Of a stretch of 29,112 nucleotides of DNA, positions 1 through 9,909 are shown in pieces; the first letter of the stretch is position 1; each line of letters starts with the position of its first letter. The translations under genes and the position numbers were made by a program. This DNA comes from DATFJT01 sp965230755 (GTDB lineage: Bacteria; Bacteroidota; Bacteroidia; Chitinophagales; Saprospiraceae). The stretch covers positions 1-29,112 of the forward strand of contig CBDDLT010000017.1 in the NCBI GenBank assembly GCA_965230755.1. The letters run 5' to 3'. A model generated the notes under the pieces. That model searched no databases. It saw only the letters and a program-made list of their open reading frames with translations, and had not been told where the DNA came from.

Positions 1-2458
1 AATTGTTGGTATTACTACTCCATTCTGATCCAATAATTCTCTTGTTACACTTACATTGTTATCACAGTTATCTGTTGCTACCACTTGTGGCAAACTAACA
101 TTTGTGAAACAATCATTATGTCTCAATGTCTCTACAAAGTCCGGTGGACATGTAATACTTGGAGCGATCTCATCCTTAACTACGATCTGCTGCATCTGCG
201 TCATACTGAAGTTAGGATCACACCAATCGATAACCTCCCATGTTCTTCTGATTTTGTAGCTATATGGGCTACATACATCAAAGTACTGATCGTCATATCC
301 GTGTGAGAATTGCTCACAGTCTCCCTCATTCCATCTTGGGAAGTCAAATGGTCTTGGTAAATCTTCTGGATCTAAATCTCCTGGATCTACAAAACAGTCA
401 ACCTCATAATCTGGTGGGAACGAAATGTTCGGTGGGTTGATGTTGCTGAAAGTAATGATTTGGTTACAGCTTGAAGTTAATCCACTACAATCTGTAGCTG
501 TCCATACTCTTGTCAACTGTCCAACTCCACAAACGTTTCTTGTATCGTTGATTATCTACATAAGTTAAGTCATAGTTACAGTTCTCTTGAACCCATTGGG
601 ATTTCCAATGCATTCACTACTGACAACTCAATAACCAATCTGTTTACAGTTCCTCCCTGTAAATCAAAGTTATCTGTAATTGCCCATGTCCAAATTCCGT
701 CTGGCTCCTCACCACCGAATGTTGCATCTACGTTAGCTCCAAATGGCTGATAATCCAATCCTGTCTGGAAGTCCTGACAGAATGCCAATGCTGCAGTCGC
801 ACCATCATCAATACCGTGATCTACTCCGGTCATTCCGAATAGAGTAACACAGTTAGGGTTCAATCCAAATGGATAAATATCATATACTGTACCTGCTGGT
901 GAAGTCAAAGTGAAGTCACCCGCTCCAAAGTAATCCAATGCCATGTCCATATCTACGTCCATGTAAAGGTTTACTCCTCTTATCACTACATTACCCAAAT
1001 CTGGAACAGATTGAGGAATGTTAGTTATTGTACCTGCATCAGGTCCTAAAGCAGTACCTGGTGTAATTTCAAATCTTACTATCTGCTCAGCTCCTGGAGT
1101 TGCATCTTCGTTAACAATCCAAGTTCAATGGTAATGGACAAGGAAATTGTAGGAGCAATTTTATCTTCTACAGTAATCTCAGTCCAACAGTGGTTGAAGA
1201 TCAAGTCTCCTACTGGACATCCGTTTACAGGATCACAAACCATTGCAGTATCACCAATTGTTACCATTGCATAAACAGTCTTTCCTTTGTGAGTACAGTT
1301 CAATACGTTAGTTCCAACTGCTGCGTCACCAGTATCACCATCTACACTTACGATAGTTACGAAACAAGTATCGTGAGAAAGAGTATCTGATTTCAAATCA
1401 TCACATCCTAACTCATAAGTTCCATCATGACCTAAAGAAACCTGGATGAATTGCTTACAAGAAACATCTGTCTCAGGAAGTGGAGGAAAGGATTTGCCCT
1501 TCGAAAGTCAATGTGAAAGAACCCTGGTTTATTGGAGCTGGACCGTAAGGTGCTCCTTTGTTAACAGCGAATACATAATATGTCTCACCACAAGTAGCGT
1601 CAAATTGCTGACAGTAAGTTCTGTTAAAGAAGAAAGCTCCAGGTAAGTTAGCAGAACCACCACCGATTACTGGATTGAATCCAGAATCATAAATAGCGAA
1701 ACCGTATGCACCAGGACCAGGAGACTCTAATACAAATATTAGCCTCACCTCCGTTAGCAGCACAACCACCACCAACTAATTTATACCAAAGACCTCTATC
1801 GCCTGCAGCACCATAGTTCAATGGACCGTTACCGTTACCAGGAGGGTTAGGACCACCAGGACCAGGAACATCACCTGTAGCAGGACCGAATGATGAAGTC
1901 AACCATGGACATGCAACACCTTCTGTCTCAGAAATAACTTCTCCCGAAGCAGATACACAAACAGCTTCAGTTTCGATGTTGTTACATCCACCTGCACCTG
2001 CTGGTACGAAACCATCTTCTAGAGTAAGGTTACCAGACTCAGTATTATTATTCAGCAAAAACCTGAATATAATAAGTCTGACCTTGATTTAACCCAGAAA
2101 TTCTGTGGGCAAATTCGAAAGTACTATTGTTACAAAATACTTCAACCAATGCACCACAAGCTCCTGAATAAACAGCGATTTCGAAATCACCAGAACCTGT
2201 AGTCATTACTTCTTCTATGTTTACAATCCCTGAAGCAGGAGAAACAAAAGAGAACCAAGTATCGTAATCAATATCAATCCCATCACAAGAAGGCGAAGTG
2301 TTCGCCTGTGTGTTAGGATTAAATGTTGGAGTTGCTGCAGGGGCTCCGTTTGGTCCTACGACAGCATTCGTCGCAGAAGCACAATCATCTCCCTGAGCAA
2401 AAATATTAGCACTTACCAATAAGGTAAATCCTAAGATTAATGTTAATATTTTTTTCAT
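1..2458 (-). CDS. Very large secreted PPC/P-domain/HYR surface protein, C-terminus outside window, broken by 7 apparent frameshifts
   Basis: The start is the ATG at 2458, followed by a clear signal peptide (MKKILTLILGFTLLVSANIF, then AQ). Reading through frame changes, the domains are: a PPC-like domain (about 2390-2040, with DTWFSFVSPASG and GQTYYIQVFAE); a second PPC-like unit (about 2000-1490, GLWYKLVGGG to TYYVFAVNKG and SFTLTFEG); a Cys-rich linker ending in VEDKIAP (about 1470-1120); a proprotein-convertase P-like domain (about 1010-615, GIWTWAITDN); then HYR-like repeats (about 590 to the edge, including DEIAPSITCPPDF and ATDNCDNNVSVT). Frame changes lie near 2050, 1738, 1480, 1140, 1112, 598 and 552; each is repaired by removing one base, and the conserved domains continue across them. 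It lies 32 bp after the small gene 2491-2856 and is probably co-transcribed with it. The role is probably surface adhesion or matrix. A T9SS sorting domain would be expected beyond position 1 but cannot be seen. A true pseudogene is less likely, because no residue-level decay is visible. Confidence 0.8.
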
Positions 2459-2470
2459 AGCATTAAGATT
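2456..2470 (-). repeat. Start-codon context shared with the upstream gene (copy 1)
   Basis: On the minus strand AATCTTAATGCT directly precedes the ATG of the large gene. The same 15 bases including ATG occur at 2868-2854 before the neighbouring gene. There is no Shine-Dalgarno sequence. This may be a translation-initiation context or a trace of duplication. Confidence 0.6.
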
Positions 2471-2490
2471 GTTTTCTTATTAATTTTAAA

Positions 2491-2856
2491 TTACTGAGTC
2501 GAAATGATGTCAAGAAGATGATCTTTCAATCTTTGATAATCTTGATCATAATCTCCATTCGGATCTCGAGCATCTTTCTCAGCATCCCATTTTGTTTCTG
2601 CGTTCAAATAGCCTTGCTCAGTGTCCTCAGCGTCGTCAATCTCTGTCATTAGCTCCCAATAGGCTCTCATTAATAAAGCAACCTCTTGTGCTGTATAACT
2701 ATTTGGATTTGCAACCAAAGAATTATACTCATCACCAAGATCATCAACCGCTTCATAGCGATCATCCCAAACTCTCGTTTGAGCATCGAGGTTCGTGGTA
2801 AATGCCAAGCCAAAGAAAACTAGCATCGCCACGATCAATTTTTCAATAAAATTCAT
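2491..2856 (-). CDS. Small secreted acidic protein, hypothetical
   Basis: This is a 121-residue protein whose family I do not recognise. It has an N-terminal signal peptide (MNFIEKLIVAMLVFFGLAFT, then TNLDAQ, with likely cleavage after DAQ). The mature part is about 95 residues, rich in Asp and Glu, and looks mostly helical (for example EVALLMRAYWELMTEIDDAE). It has no Cys and no T9SS sorting domain, so it is probably periplasmic or released. It is the first gene of a probable two-gene operon: only 32 bp separate its stop from the start of the giant PPC/HYR protein, and both starts share the same 15-base context. The ATG at 2856 is chosen because the signal peptide begins there. The promoter candidate lies at 3089-3120, leaving a long untranslated leader. 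A chaperone-like or accessory role for the downstream surface protein is only a guess from position. Confidence 0.75.
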   Translation of the reverse strand: MNFIEKLIVAMLVFFGLAFTTNLDAQTRVWDDRYEAVDDLGDEYNSLVANPNSYTAQEVALLMRAYWELMTEIDDAEDTEQGYLNAETKWDAEKDARDPNGDYDQDYQRLKDHLLDIISTQ

Positions 2857-2868
2857 AGCATTAAGATT
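2854..2868 (-). repeat. Start-codon context shared with the downstream gene (copy 2)
   Basis: The 15 bases AATCTTAATGCTATG are identical to those at 2470-2456. The bases further upstream differ (TTAATA here, AAGAAAAC in the other copy), so the identity stops sharply at the leader. Confidence 0.6.
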
Positions 2869-2941
2869 TATTAAATAAATAAGTTGTTATACAATATTTA
2901 AATTACTAGATGCAAATCAACGATTCACACCACCATTATTG

Positions 2942-2983
2942 TTAGGGGGGGAAACAAAAAATAGAATTATTACTAGATCTCAT
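2942..2983 (-). CDS. Possible 13-codon leader ORF ending Pro-Pro-stop
   Basis: Within the 5' leader of the 2491-2856 gene the minus strand reads ATG at 2983 and gives MRSSNNSIFCFPP then TAA. The last two sense codons are CCC CCC, from a 7-C tract. Pro-Pro before a stop is a known slow-termination context. The ORF is so short that chance is a real possibility, and the homopolymer length could be wrong in a window with base insertions. Its stop lies 85 nt before the downstream start codon. Confidence 0.25.
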   Translation of the reverse strand: MRSSNNSIFCFPP

Positions 2984-2998
2984 GGGGGGAAAGAGATC
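2945..2998 (-). promoter_or_regulatory. Paired poly-C tracts and hairpin in the 5' leader
   Basis: On the coding (minus) strand two TTTCCCCCC blocks lie 39 bases apart (plus-strand G runs at 2945-2951 and 2984-2989). The upstream tract is the loop of a hairpin with a perfect 6-bp stem (GATCTC at 2998-2993, GAGATC at 2981-2976), and that stem includes the G of the leader-ORF start codon. A 10-base direct repeat, ATTACTAGAT on the plus strand, occurs at 2902-2911 and 2969-2978. The structure could regulate translation or transcription of the operon. Confidence 0.35.
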
Positions 2999-3088
2999 GA
3001 ATAAATTATACATAGTTTATAACGAAGGATCGCTTGAGAGTGCTGCTTTTAATTGCTAAACCCTCAGGATTTTGCATAATTCATCGCC

Positions 3089-3120
3089 CAAAGTTAATTT
3101 CTCTAAATCGATTTATCAAA
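3089..3120 (-). promoter_or_regulatory. Bacteroidota-type promoter for the 2856-to-1 operon
   Basis: On the minus strand TTTG at 3120-3117 is followed by a 20-base spacer and TAACTTTG at 3096-3089. This fits the Bacteroidota sigma consensus (TTG or TTTG, about 17-23 bases, TAnnTTTG). A start of transcription near 3082 would give a leader of about 226 nt before the ATG at 2856. The motif sits just past the stop codon of the upstream gene (3129). Confidence 0.6.
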
Positions 3121-3128
3121 ACTTTCTG

Positions 3129-6100
3129 CTAAATTTTTACAAATTTCCCTACTTGCAATTGCTTTCCTTCTCTATTTCGCAGCCTTACCCAATACACGCC
3201 AGGGTCCATATTACCTAACGAAAAGTACTGATTATGAAGGCTTTCTAAGTTCTTTACTTCACGAATTGTGCCAAAAATGTCCGAAATAATTATTTCGTCA
3301 AATGTGGAAAAAAAATAATTTGATTCGAATTCGAAGTGTAAAATGTCTCTAACTGGATTAGGGTAAAGCCCAACACTAGGTATATCACCGTTAAATTGCG
3401 CTATCGAGGTAATTTCCGAGGTGCAAATATCATAACCCATGAAATTATCGTCCACAATTTCAGTTTCCGAGATATCGATATGCTCCGGCCAATCAAATGA
3501 AGACCTAACCCCGAATCGTATCTCCAGGATAACTGAATTTTCTGATATCGCTACCGCAGGTGATCGATCCCAGGTCAAAATGAACTGATTACTTTGATCG
3601 TTATAATTGTAATGGGTCTGATCAACTAATCCAATGCCAGATATGTCATCCAATTCAATATATTCCAAAAAGGCCGGATCAATATCCAGAATAAATTGCA
3701 TTCCCAATAAATCAAAATCAATACCGCTCACTAATTGAAGCACCACCTCATCTCCGGATTCGACCTGAGCTTCCTGAGTTCTAAAATAGAATATGCTATC
3801 ACAAGACTCTCTCGAAAGCAGACCATCCTCAAAAGCTGAATTATTAATATCTCCGGTTTTCACTACGATGAAGTCAGCATGAGGAACATCTTCTAAAATT
3901 TCTATAATCTCAATCCGCTTTTCTTCCGAGCTCATATCCAGAACTTCTTCAGGATTGCCAAACTCTCTAAAGTATGGAATGGATCCATAGTTCTCTCCTC
4001 CTGGCCACTCGGTAAGATTTTGCAAAATGATTCCTCTCATGATTGTAATGTCCAGATTGCTCAATTTCGAACTTCCGTTTACATCACCAGCTAAATATTC
4101 ATAGGGACGCTGAAAACTCGTTCTCTCTAACAAATGACTTCTGAGTAGAATTAAGTCCAAGGTGCTAAGACCCAAACCAGCGGAACCCTCATTGCTTGGG
4201 AAAACAGTAATATTCGAACCACTCGGAATAGCATCGAATCGATATAAGCCATACTCGTCCGTTTCGGTCGACAAAGTATCATTCCCAATTACCGCCAGCA
4301 TTTCAATTCCATAAATGGCTTGATAATCACCATCCAATACCTGGCCTTCAATGAAATGTTCCAGTGGAGGACAATATCCCACAGGATCCTGCACATAGAG
4401 ATCGGTAATACAGTGGGCTTCATTACCGGACTCATCAATCACGGTAAAAGTAATCTCATTCTCACCTTGATCCCAACAATCAAAACTGTTTGGACTAATT
4501 CGAAAGATGAGATCGTCGTAAGAAGTACAATTATCACTAGACCCCAGATCAAAAAGAGAAGGATTGGGTGTTAATATCATATCTGAACCCAGATTCATAG
4601 AAAGGCCTCTACGGCATATGCTCAATGGTGGAAAAGTATCCAACACATGGAAGTGAATAACGCTAGTGTCAAAATTGCCCAGGCCATCATCTGCATATAT
4701 ATTGAAGAGGTACTGCCCTTTTTCGAATGTCGCAGAATAGATCTCGTTGTTGAACGATCCAATACCTGCATCATGAGACAAGTTTATTCCCAAATTACAA
4801 TCATCTGAAATATTAGTTCTTATCTCAATGAGCATTTCACAAGATTCATGGGGCAAGTAATACACTGAATCGGAATTCACATTCTAATTCTGGTTCACTG
4901 ATATCCTGAACAAAAATATCTTGAACATAAAACTCTTGAAAACTCGAATTGCAATCATCGATAATTTCAAAGGTCCTTTTGATCACTTTAATAATCCCAG
5001 GAGGGCCAGCACTTTCCTGATCACTAAATGCCCAAATCAGATGACTACAGCTATCCGTCAAGCTAGGTTCTCCGGTATTGGAAGGATGTTCACTATCTCC
5101 GCAATTAATGGTAATATCACTTGGCCCCGTAAAACTGGGAACAAAATCACTGATGATTTCAATATACTGAATACAAGAGTCTCTCAAACCCTCTCCGTCC
5201 TCTATGATCCATTTTCTAGTTAGAACCCCAAGTCCGCAACTATTGAGATCAGATGCATCATCAACATACCATAAACTGTAATAACAATTCTCATAAAATC
5301 CCGGATCTCCTGAATCCGAATAATCTTCTCCGCAATGAACTGTTATATCAGACGGACAATATATCTGAGGCGCGGAAATATCATGGACATAAAAAGAAGA
5401 CTGACACTGATTAAAATTCCCGTTCTCATCTGTAACTCTGACGAGAATGTCGTGCAAGTCAGGACCAACCCATGAACAATCTATCGCTAAGCTATCGTAT
5501 TCCACATTATTATAGACCAGCACTACTTTGAGGTTGCTGTCTACCGTAGCATTATCCGAAACATCTCGATAAAAGATTTCCGGAAACAAATAACTGGTAT
5601 CCGTAGAAATAGATACGTTGGTAGAAGGCAGACAAATGATCATAGGATCTTCATTATCTTCAATTAATACCGTTCGACTACAGGAATCCCTATTTTCGCA
5701 TTCATCTTCGACAAAAAACTCTATCCTGTTCTCCCCCAAGCTCAACAAGCCACTTCCAGCGACCAAATCAATGGTATCTCCATAAGAATTGATCACAATA
5801 GTATCTACTAAAATACCACTACAATAATCGGATAAATTGTTCAAGCCTTCTATCAGCATCCATCTTGTACTCAGAGAAGGATCTGTTCCAAGTGTATCAT
5901 TGACTGCACAGTTAAAGAAGGGAGCTAGGGTGTCCGTTACGGTAATCGTTTGAGAGTGCTCAATTAGGCCATACTGCCCATTTAAATCACAAAAATCTGC
6001 AACAGCCCATTTTCTTAATATCCTTTTTGTACCTGGGCTACAAAGGTCGAAAGGTAAATCCGTATAACTATCATCCAAATTCCCACAATTATCACTGAAT

Positions 6101-6756
6101 AGCGGTACTCCCGTAAGGCTGAGATCCAGTTCATCTTGATCGCAGTGAAGGGTAATATCCGGAGGGAACTGAACGACAGGAGGAATGGTGTCTATGATCG
6201 TAATGATTTGATTTTGTTGGGTAGTATTTCCTCCTTCATCTGTCACTTTCCAAGTTCGAATCACATCTCCCAGACCACAATCGTTCAAGTCCGATGCATT
6301 ATCACTGTAGATCAGATCGTAAGAACAGTTGTCGGTAACCATGGCACTTCCCGTTACACTGGTATCTCTATAATCCTTGTCACAGTGAATGGAAATATCT
6401 GCCGGTATGATAAGCTCAGGATCCAATCGATCAACTACCAAAATATCTGTCTCACAATAATTGCCCGAAGCAACATTTGTAACTCTTACCGTATACTGCA
6501 TTCCTATCATAGAGCAGTCTACCGTCCGACCCTGCTGTCCAATGATCTGAACAGAATCACTACCATTACAACCAGAAGAACGAAAAGCGAGAAAATAGGA
6601 TGGCTCTAAGAGGGTTTCACCTGTTTCACCAAGTGCGATTGTTAAGGGCCCAGGATGGCAGCCCAAGTCACATTGTGCATGTACATTAGCGCAACAGGCC
6701 ATCATTAACACAATGACAAAGGAATGAAAATCGAACCAAAGGGGTCTGTACTTCAA
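3129..6756 (-). CDS. Secreted HYR-repeat protein with dockerin-like and cohesin-like modules and T9SS sorting domain (one frameshift)
   Basis: The reconstructed protein has about 1208 residues. The start used is a TTG at 6756 and no in-frame ATG lies upstream; the local sequence ATTGAAG could be ATGAAG with an extra T. Next come a signal peptide ending NVHAQ and HYR-like units (about residues 110-840) with the pattern PADISIHC / TDNCSYDLIYSD / GLGDVIRTWKVTD. A dockerin-like pair follows (about 862-905: LSTLDLILLRSHLL, then GDVNGSSKLSNLD, a near-canonical EF-hand loop). Then a cohesin-like domain (about 992-1108, VESGDEVVLQLV) and a C-terminal T9SS type A sorting domain (about 1125-1208, VGLYPNPVRDILHFEF to GVYWVRLRN). 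The frame changes near 4880: the first frame ends shortly after SEPELECE and the second resumes at NSDSVYYLPHESCE; removal of one base joins them. It is expected on the cell surface, probably structural or adhesive. No enzyme domain is seen. Confidence 0.85.
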
Positions 6757-6780
6757 TCTATTTATTTTGCTGTTCTCCTA

Positions 6781-6794
6781 GTCCCTAAAGGGAC
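6781..6794 (-). promoter_or_regulatory. Small inverted repeat in the leader of the HYR/dockerin gene
   Basis: GTCCC-TAAA-GGGAC is a perfect 5-bp inverted repeat with a 4-base spacer. It lies between the -7-like motif at 6811-6818 and the start codon at 6756. It could be an operator or a 5' stem-loop; it is short enough to be chance. Confidence 0.3.
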
Positions 6795-6810
6795 CGCATT
6801 CCAATAAGGA

Positions 6811-6818
6811 CAAATATA
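6811..6818 (-). promoter_or_regulatory. TAnnTTTG -7 motif before the HYR/dockerin gene
   Basis: The minus strand reads TATATTTG at 6818-6811, about 55 bases before the start codon at 6756. No TTG element is visible about 20 bases upstream, so only half of the Bacteroidota promoter consensus is met. Confidence 0.35.
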
Positions 6819-6931
6819 TCAATATATCCTTATATAATATTAATTAGTTCCGCTTATAATAGAACGAAACAACAAACAAATCTCGCTGCCTAATACCTCA
6901 ACATGTTTGAGATAAATTGTACTTTTATATT

Positions 6932-7825
6932 ATGTCCTATTTAGTTTATCTATTCTACCGTTTGGCTCATTTTGCTATTAGTATCATTCCCATGAAGATA
7001 CTGTATGGGATGTCTTCAATGCTGTACTTCGTACTTTATCATATTATTGGCTATCGAAAAAAAGTGGCCAGATCGAATCTTGAGAAGTGTTTTCCCGATT
7101 GGAAAGAAGAAAAAACAGACCGCGAATTGAAGATCTTTTATAAATATTTCTGTGACTTATTAGTTGAAAGTTTAAAAGGTGGGTCAGCCTCTATAAAACA
7201 TCTAGAAAAGCAATTTGAGCTAGGAGATCAAACCCTTATTCAAAATCTAAAAGAAGAAGGTAAATCAGCCATTATTCTTATGGGACATTATAGCAACTGG
7301 GAATCCGCAGCTATAAGATACGGCGTTTTCTCACCAATTAAAATTGTGGCAATATTTAAAGCTTTAAAAAACAAACGAATCAATTCTCATATAAAAAAGA
7401 CAAGGGGAAGAACCGGCTTAGAATTTTGGTCGATTGAAAAGTTTAAAAAAGAAAGAAAGAAGGTATTCAACGAACCGTGCCTTTTGGTTCTAATCGCTGA
7501 TCAAAGTCCTTCTCATGTTGATACGGCTTATTGGATTCCGTTCTTTGGAAATATTTTACCCTGGTATCAGGGCCCCGAAAATATGGCCATTAATCACAAG
7601 GTGCCCGTATTGTTTGCCAATATCGAATATAATTCAAGAGGAAAATATACCGTCCACTTTGAACCTATTGATTACGACCCCAATATAAAAGGAGACTTAA
7701 CAAAGAAGTTTGTAGCAAAATTGGAAAAGCAAATTCGTGACGCTCCAAATTACTGGCTTTGGACCCATAAAAGATGGAAAAGAGCCCATTTATTTGACCC
7801 TGAAAAGCACGTCATTACCAAGTGA
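6932..7825 (+). CDS. LpxL/HtrB-type lysophospholipid (lipid A) acyltransferase
   Basis: The protein has 297 residues, the usual size for the family. It has an N-terminal hydrophobic segment (about 1-40, typical membrane anchor) and the catalytic HX4E/D motif seen as HYSNWE (H119, E124), followed by the family patterns LIADQSP and WIPFFGN. Near the C-terminus NYWLWTHKRWK matches the conserved Trp/His/Arg-rich end. These enzymes add a secondary acyl chain to lipid A at the inner membrane, or in Bacteroidota sometimes make other acylated lipids such as aminolipids; the substrate cannot be told from sequence. I chose the ATG at 6932; a TTG five codons earlier (6917) is also in frame. It is convergent with fadH, with only 7 bp between the stop codons and no hairpin there. 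Confidence 0.88.
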   Translation: MSYLVYLFYRLAHFAISIIPMKILYGMSSMLYFVLYHIIGYRKKVARSNLEKCFPDWKEEKTDRELKIFYKYFCDLLVESLKGGSASIKHLEKQFELGDQTLIQNLKEEGKSAIILMGHYSNWESAAIRYGVFSPIKIVAIFKALKNKRINSHIKKTRGRTGLEFWSIEKFKKERKKVFNEPCLLVLIADQSPSHVDTAYWIPFFGNILPWYQGPENMAINHKVPVLFANIEYNSRGKYTVHFEPIDYDPNIKGDLTKKFVAKLEKQIRDAPNYWLWTHKRWKRAHLFDPEKHVITK

Positions 7826-7832
7826 TCTTTAC

Positions 7833-9832
7833 CTAAATTTTATGGGCTAAATCGTAGGCTTCTTCTATTGCCCTTTGAGCGTCCAATTCATCTGCAATCC
7901 TGGCCCCTCCAATCTTGTAAAATTCTGTGCCCTGGGATAGTTCCCCATCAAATTGAATGGCCTCTTGTCCAGCACATAAAACAATAAGATCAAAGGCTTC
8001 AGATATTTCTTGATTGTCCAACTGATAGACGAGCTTGTTACCATCAATTTGACGGTACTGAACACCTTCAACTATTCGAACTCCTTTTTCCTTCAAATAC
8101 AGCCGATGTATCCATCCCGTCGTCTTCCCTAGAGAACCACCTATTTTACCCTTAGATCGCTTAAAAATGGTGACTTCTTTGGTTGGAGCATTGCGCTCTG
8201 GAAGCTTGAGCCCACCTCGTTCTTTGAGATCTTTATCAATTCCCCAAAAATCATAAAAATCTTCATGATGATCGTGGTATAAAAAATGAGCCAAATCCAC
8301 AGCTATTCCGCCTCCTCCGATGATGGCTATCTTTTTTGCTTCGGGTATATCTCCAGACAGTATCTCGTCGTAGGTTTTAACCCATTCACTATCAACACCC
8401 TCCATGGCAGGTCTTCTTGCTGCAACACCAGCAGCCCAAATCACGGCATCCAGGGAATCCTTATAGTCCGTGGCATCAAATACAGTACTGGTTTTAATGC
8501 TACCGCCGTTTTCAAGGATACCCTGCTTAAAATAGCGAATCGTCTCCCGATATACTTCTTTTCCAGGCACCTTACAGGCCAATAGAAATTGCCCTCCTAC
8601 CTCGTTTTCTTTCTCTATGAGTTCAACATTATGGCCCAATCCTGAGGCATAATAAGCAAAGCTTAAACCTGCCGGCCCACCACCTACAACCACTATTTTT
8701 TTGCCCCCTGATGAATGGGCATTTTCTTCGCTTTTAACCAATGTTTTCCCTGCCTCTGGATTGACCAAACAACTGGCTGGTTTGGCTTGGAAAATATGAT
8801 CCAAACAGGCCTGATTACAGGCAATACAGGTATTCACTTGATGGTACTGCTTTTTCTCATATTTGTTCACCAATTCCGCATCCGCCAGGAAGGGTCTAGC
8901 CATCGATACAAAGTCTGCTTTCCCGTCCAAAATAGCCTTTTCTGCCTTGTCGAAATGATTAAATCTATTGGTCGCAATAATGGGCATGTCTATCTCATTT
9001 TTCATCCGCTCAGTTACCCATAAAAATCCACTTTCAGGCACTACACCAGCGATTGTAGGAATTCGAGCTTCATGCCATCCTATTCCCGTATTTAGAATAT
9101 CAACCCCGGCTTTTTTCAGTTGTTCCGCTTGAAAAACAATTTCTTCCCCAGGTGTTTTCCTCCCTCGACCAAATCTAGCATAGAAAGTCTAAAAACAATA
9201 ATAAATTTGGGGCTTGTGGCCTCCCTTACTCGTTGGACAATTTCTATAGAAAGCCTAATTCTATTTTCAATACTTCCTCCCCAATCGTCTTCTCGGGTAT
9301 TGGTCCGGGGAACACTGAATTGATTCAGCAGATAACCCTCAGAACCCATGATTTCTACTCCGTGGTATCCCGCCCTTTCCGCCAGGCTTGCAGTACGTAC
9401 AAAATCCTGTATGGTCTGCTCAATTTCTTCTTCGCTCAACTCCTTGGGAACGAATGGATTAATTGGTGCTCTAATCGCCGAAGGACCCACGTTATCCGGG
9501 TTCAATGCATAGCGTCCTGTATGCAGAATTTGCAAGCAAATCTTGCTCGATAAATCCTTTAATCCGTCGCAAATATTTTTGTGCCAAGGTATTTGATCCT
9601 CGGAGTTAAAAACCGCGCCTCCTTTCATTACTGCGCCCTGTTCATTGGGTGCTATTCCTCCTGTAATAATCAATCCCGCACCTCCTAAGGCTCTCTTTCG
9701 GTAGAATTGTGATAAGATCTTGTCTCCTCCAGGGTATTCCTCCCAGCCAAGATGCATGCTGCCCATAACGAAACGATTGGCAAGCTCAACTCCTGAGGGC
9801 AAGGTGTAAGCCTGAAACATAATTGAAGACAT
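7833..9832 (-). CDS. fadH: 2,4-dienoyl-CoA reductase (NADPH), FadH-like, frame disrupted near 9150
   Basis: The reconstructed length is about 666 residues, close to E. coli FadH (about 670). The N-terminal OYE-like TIM barrel (MFQAYTLPSGVELANRFVMG; GYHGVEIMGSEGYLLNQF) binds FMN. NTCIACNQACLDHIF and SCLVNP supply the 4Fe-4S cysteines. KKIVVVGGGPAGLSFAYYAS is the FAD Rossmann motif and AIIGGGGIAVDLAHFL the NADPH one. LGKKTTGWIHR-like (here SLGKTTGWIHRLYLKEKGVR) and VLCAGQEA match the FadH C-terminal part closely. The enzyme reduces 2,4-dienoyl-CoA during beta-oxidation of unsaturated fatty acids, in the cytoplasm. The frame breaks in the stretch SMLDLVEGG; taking out two bases near 9146-9160 would restore EGGKTWEEIVFQAEQ, and a TW motif is found at this point in FadH. 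So a sequence error is likelier than a broken gene. A hairpin terminator ends directly at its ATG (9832). Confidence 0.88.
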
Positions 9833-9882
9833 AAAAAAAGATTCTCAGATCAAACAATCCGAGAATCTAGTTATTTTTTTTT
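9833..9882 (-). terminator. Intrinsic terminator between the peroxidase gene and fadH, touching the fadH start codon
   Basis: On the minus strand an 8-bp perfect stem (AGATTCTC at 9868-9861 with GAGAATCT at 9846-9839) encloses an A·C mismatch and a further 3-bp stem with a 6-base loop. It is followed by seven T (9839-9833; the first T is also the last base of the stem), and the next base starts the fadH ATG. A run of T on the plus strand (9874-9882) makes it look bidirectional, but no plus-strand gene ends here. It should end peroxidase transcripts or act as an attenuator for fadH. Confidence 0.75.
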
Positions 9883-9909
9883 AATCCCTCTCTTTTTGAG
9901 GCTAAATTC

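Noticed and set aside
576..2458. Several small separate genes between 576 and 2458
   Set aside because: The pieces share domain continuity, order and strand, and each join is one base out of frame; they are fragments of one large gene.
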